The notes below the pieces were generated by a model. That model had not been told where the DNA came from. It searched no databases and saw only the letters and a list, made by a program, of their open reading frames with translations. DNA of 35,447 nt from Klebsiella pneumoniae (lineage in GTDB: Bacteria; Pseudomonadota; Gammaproteobacteria; Ga0077536): assembly GCA_945876945.1 (NCBI GenBank), contig CAMCQE010000025.1, positions 1 through 35,447 of the forward strand, written 5' to 3'. Positions 31,685-35,447 of this stretch are shown piece by piece (the first letter of the stretch is position 1; every line of letters starts with the position of its first letter). Made by a program: the position numbers and the translations under genes.

Positions 31685-33337
31685 TCAGGCGGCGACCGGG
31701 TGATGCGAACGAAGCAGGTAGTCGGGGGCGGCGAAGGTCTCGGCGCGCGCGACTTCCCAGAACATCTTGAACACCGGATGGTCAGGCGTCGCCCGCAAGA
31801 GCTCGCCCGGCGTGAGCCACAGATGCAGCGCGGCCAGCGAGCGCACTTCGGTGGACGATACTCGCCGGATGATGTGCTCCGGCCCCAGTTGATTGGGATG
31901 CGAGAGCCCCGCGGCCGCCACCAGCTCCTGCAAAGCATGCAGGGTGTTGTGATGGAACTGATACACGCGCTCGGCCTTGTCCGGCACCACCAGCGCCCGC
32001 ATGCGCTGCGGGTCTTGCGTGGTGACCCCGGTCGGGCAATGTCCGGTATGGCAGGTTTGGGCTTGCAGGCAGCCCAGGGCAAACATGAAGCCTCGCGCCG
32101 AGTTGCACCAGTCGGCGCCCATCGCCATACAGCGGGCGATATCGAAAGCGGTGACAATTTTGGCCGACGCGGCAATCTTCACCTGATGCCGCAGATTGAT
32201 GCCGACCAGCGTGTTGTGCACCAGCATCAGCGCTTCGCGCAGCGGCGCGCCCACGTGATTGCTGAATTCGAGCGGTGCCGCACCGGTGCCGCCTTCGCCG
32301 CCATCTACCACGATGAAGTCGGGCGCAATCCCGGTCTGCAGCATGGCCTTGGCCACGCCAAACCATTCCCAGGGATGACCAATGGCGAGCTTGATGCCCA
32401 CCGGCTTGCCACCGGACAGCTCCCGCAACTGGCCCACGAAGGCCATCATTTCGAGCGGCGTGGAAAACGCCGAGTGGGCGGCCGGCGAAATGCAGTCCTC
32501 ACCAATCTGCACGCCCCGCGCTGACGCAATTTCCGCGGTGACCTTGGCCCCCGGCAACACGCCGCCGTGCCCCGGCTTGGCGCCCTGCGAGAGCTTGAGC
32601 TCGATCATCTTTACCTGCTCGGAGGCCGCGTTCTGCCGGAATTTCTCCGGATCGAACCTGCCGTCCGGCGTGCGGCAGCCGAAGTAGCCCGAACCGATCT
32701 CCCACACCAGATCGCCGCCCGGCTCGCGGTGATAGCGCGACACCGAGCCTTCGCCGGTGTCGTGATAAAAGCCGCCGCGGCGCGCACCTTCGTTCAGCGC
32801 CAGAATGGCGTTAGCCGACAGTGCGCCGTAGCTCATCGCAGAAATGTTCATCACGCTGGTCGAATACGGGCGGGTGCACGCGGCGCCCCCGACCTGCACG
32901 CGAAAATCCTGACTGGCGATGGTGGTCGGCATCAGCGAGTGGTTAATCCACTCGTACTGCGGTTCGTAGACATTCAGCTGGGTGCCGAAAGGGCGCTTGT
33001 CGGACTCCCCCTTGGCGCGCTGGTAGATGATGGAGCGCTGGGCGCGCGAGTACGGCAGCTCCTCGGTATCAGACTCGATGAAGTACTGACGGATTTCCGG
33101 CCGGATAAATTCGAAGAAAAACCGGAGGTGCGCGAGCACCGGATAGTTCCGGCGCACAGACTGGCGCGCTTGCAGATAATCCCACGCGCCCACCAGCGTC
33201 AGCGCGCCGAAAGCCAGCGCGGGCCACGCCCACAACACGGAATGGCCCAGTAAGGTCAGGCTCACCAGCGCGAGGATTCCGCAGCAAGTCCAGGCCCAGA
33301 AGCGTTGCGGCAGCATTTTGTCGAGAACATCCAGCAC
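31685..33337 (-). CDS. FMN-binding glutamate-synthase-family protein, membrane-anchored
   Basis: A 550-residue protein of the stand-alone GltB2/archaeal-type glutamate synthase family. Near the N-terminus (about residues 15-55) are two hydrophobic segments that would anchor it to the membrane. The catalytic TIM barrel is evident from MSYGALSANAILALNEGA, GSGYFGCRTPDG, KMIELKLSQGAKPGHGG, FIVVDGGEGGTGAAP and the FeS cysteine cluster GCLQAQTCHTGHCPTG near the C-terminus. There is no glutaminase domain, so classical glutamate synthesis is unlikely without a partner. GTG 33337 has GGAGG five bases upstream and was preferred to a start further out. It heads a two-gene operon with the transaldolase-like gene. 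True reaction unknown. Confidence 0.88.
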   Translation of the reverse strand: MLDVLDKMLPQRFWAWTCCGILALVSLTLLGHSVLWAWPALAFGALTLVGAWDYLQARQSVRRNYPVLAHLRFFFEFIRPEIRQYFIESDTEELPYSRAQRSIIYQRAKGESDKRPFGTQLNVYEPQYEWINHSLMPTTIASQDFRVQVGGAACTRPYSTSVMNISAMSYGALSANAILALNEGARRGGFYHDTGEGSVSRYHREPGGDLVWEIGSGYFGCRTPDGRFDPEKFRQNAASEQVKMIELKLSQGAKPGHGGVLPGAKVTAEIASARGVQIGEDCISPAAHSAFSTPLEMMAFVGQLRELSGGKPVGIKLAIGHPWEWFGVAKAMLQTGIAPDFIVVDGGEGGTGAAPLEFSNHVGAPLREALMLVHNTLVGINLRHQVKIAASAKIVTAFDIARCMAMGADWCNSARGFMFALGCLQAQTCHTGHCPTGVTTQDPQRMRALVVPDKAERVYQFHHNTLHALQELVAAAGLSHPNQLGPEHIIRRVSSTEVRSLAALHLWLTPGELLRATPDHPVFKMFWEVARAETFAAPDYLLRSHHPVAA

Positions 33338-33605
33338 CGCGACCTCCGGGGGGTTTCTAAAGTGCCGTGATGATAACAACCGGAAGCGGCGTAAAGATCG
33401 CGGCGTGAGCGCTGCCGCCTCGGCAAGGCCGGGGCCGTGGAGGCAACCGACCGCGCCAAAAATGGATCGAGCGCAACAGGCGAGCTTGCGCGTTGGCCGA
33501 CCATAGCCCTGTCGGCCACGTTCAGGCCGGCGGGGTCCGGCTTCAGGCCATCAGCTGAGCCGGCGTTAAGCAGCAGGTCTGGCCTGCAGTAATCGGACAC
33601 CCAGC

Positions 33606-35447
<1,842 letters not shown>

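Noticed and set aside
31681-32175. Upstream extension of the transaldolase frame to 384 residues
   Set aside because: It overlaps the glutamate-synthase-like gene in another frame, and its sequence has no family features; the aldolase fold starts at ATG 31680.
33483-33507. Possible heat-shock promoter for lon (CTTGCGC ... CCATAG)
   Set aside because: The spacing between the two elements is too short for a sigma-32 promoter and neither matches well.
33526-33541. GCCGG/CCGGC inverted repeat with flanking TTCAGGCC direct repeats before lon
   Set aside because: Short and GC-rich, with no promoter or regulator relationship that can be supported.

Overview
The window is GC-rich, densely coding DNA from a proteobacterium, most likely a gammaproteobacterium. 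The housekeeping genes rlmJ, trxC, nhaA and lon, together with a class III-type PHA synthase, point that way. Many genes for oxidising and hydrolysing hydrophobic compounds (P450, Baeyer-Villiger monooxygenase, three luciferase-like flavoenzymes, HpaB-type hydroxylase, extradiol dioxygenase, several alpha/beta hydrolases) suggest a degrader of hydrocarbons, terpenoids or steroids. Genus cannot be fixed from the sequence alone. No rRNA, tRNA, CRISPR array, insertion sequence or prophage gene was seen. No stretch longer than 300 bases lacks a gene.

Layout. 1-1074: start of nhaA (cut by the window edge) and a host-attachment-family protein, both on the minus strand. 1208-11717: a catabolic block with P450 and acyl-CoA ligase in tandem, an AraC-type regulator divergent from a Baeyer-Villiger monooxygenase, a GFA-family zinc protein, a luciferase-like enzyme, an ABC exporter and an HSL-type hydrolase of the epsilon-lactone hydrolase kind. 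These could together oxidise an alicyclic or terpenoid compound to a ketone, insert oxygen, open the ester or lactone, and activate the acid with CoA. 11764-16194: hybrid histidine kinase behind rlmJ, a second luciferase-like enzyme ending at a textbook terminator, and trxC.

16223-22008: a polyhydroxyalkanoate (PHA) locus. The minus strand reads phasin, lipase-like hydrolase, a very short PhaE-like subunit, class III PhaC and a GNAT acetyltransferase. Divergent from it is a PadR-type repressor overlapping a CocE/NonD hydrolase. The divergent promoter region carries two copies of a TGC-rich 14-mer exactly 63 bp apart, the best regulatory candidate in the window.

22041-30101: a membrane-anchored alpha/beta hydrolase, then a GntR/FCD regulator divergent from a four-gene operon with 4-bp overlaps or a 3-bp gap. 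The operon encodes an HpaB-type phenol hydroxylase, MhpC-like hydrolase, MhpB-like extradiol dioxygenase and a DUF4375-like protein, and reads as the upper part of an aromatic meta-cleavage route. A third luciferase-like enzyme and a second AraC regulator, divergent from each other, follow. 30112-35447: an outer-membrane beta-barrel protein, an FMN-binding glutamate-synthase-family protein coupled to a small transaldolase, and the first 614 codons of lon.

Several regulator/target intergenic regions contain perfect 12-14 bp palindromes that are candidate operators. Homology assignments come from motif recognition by eye; no database search was run.
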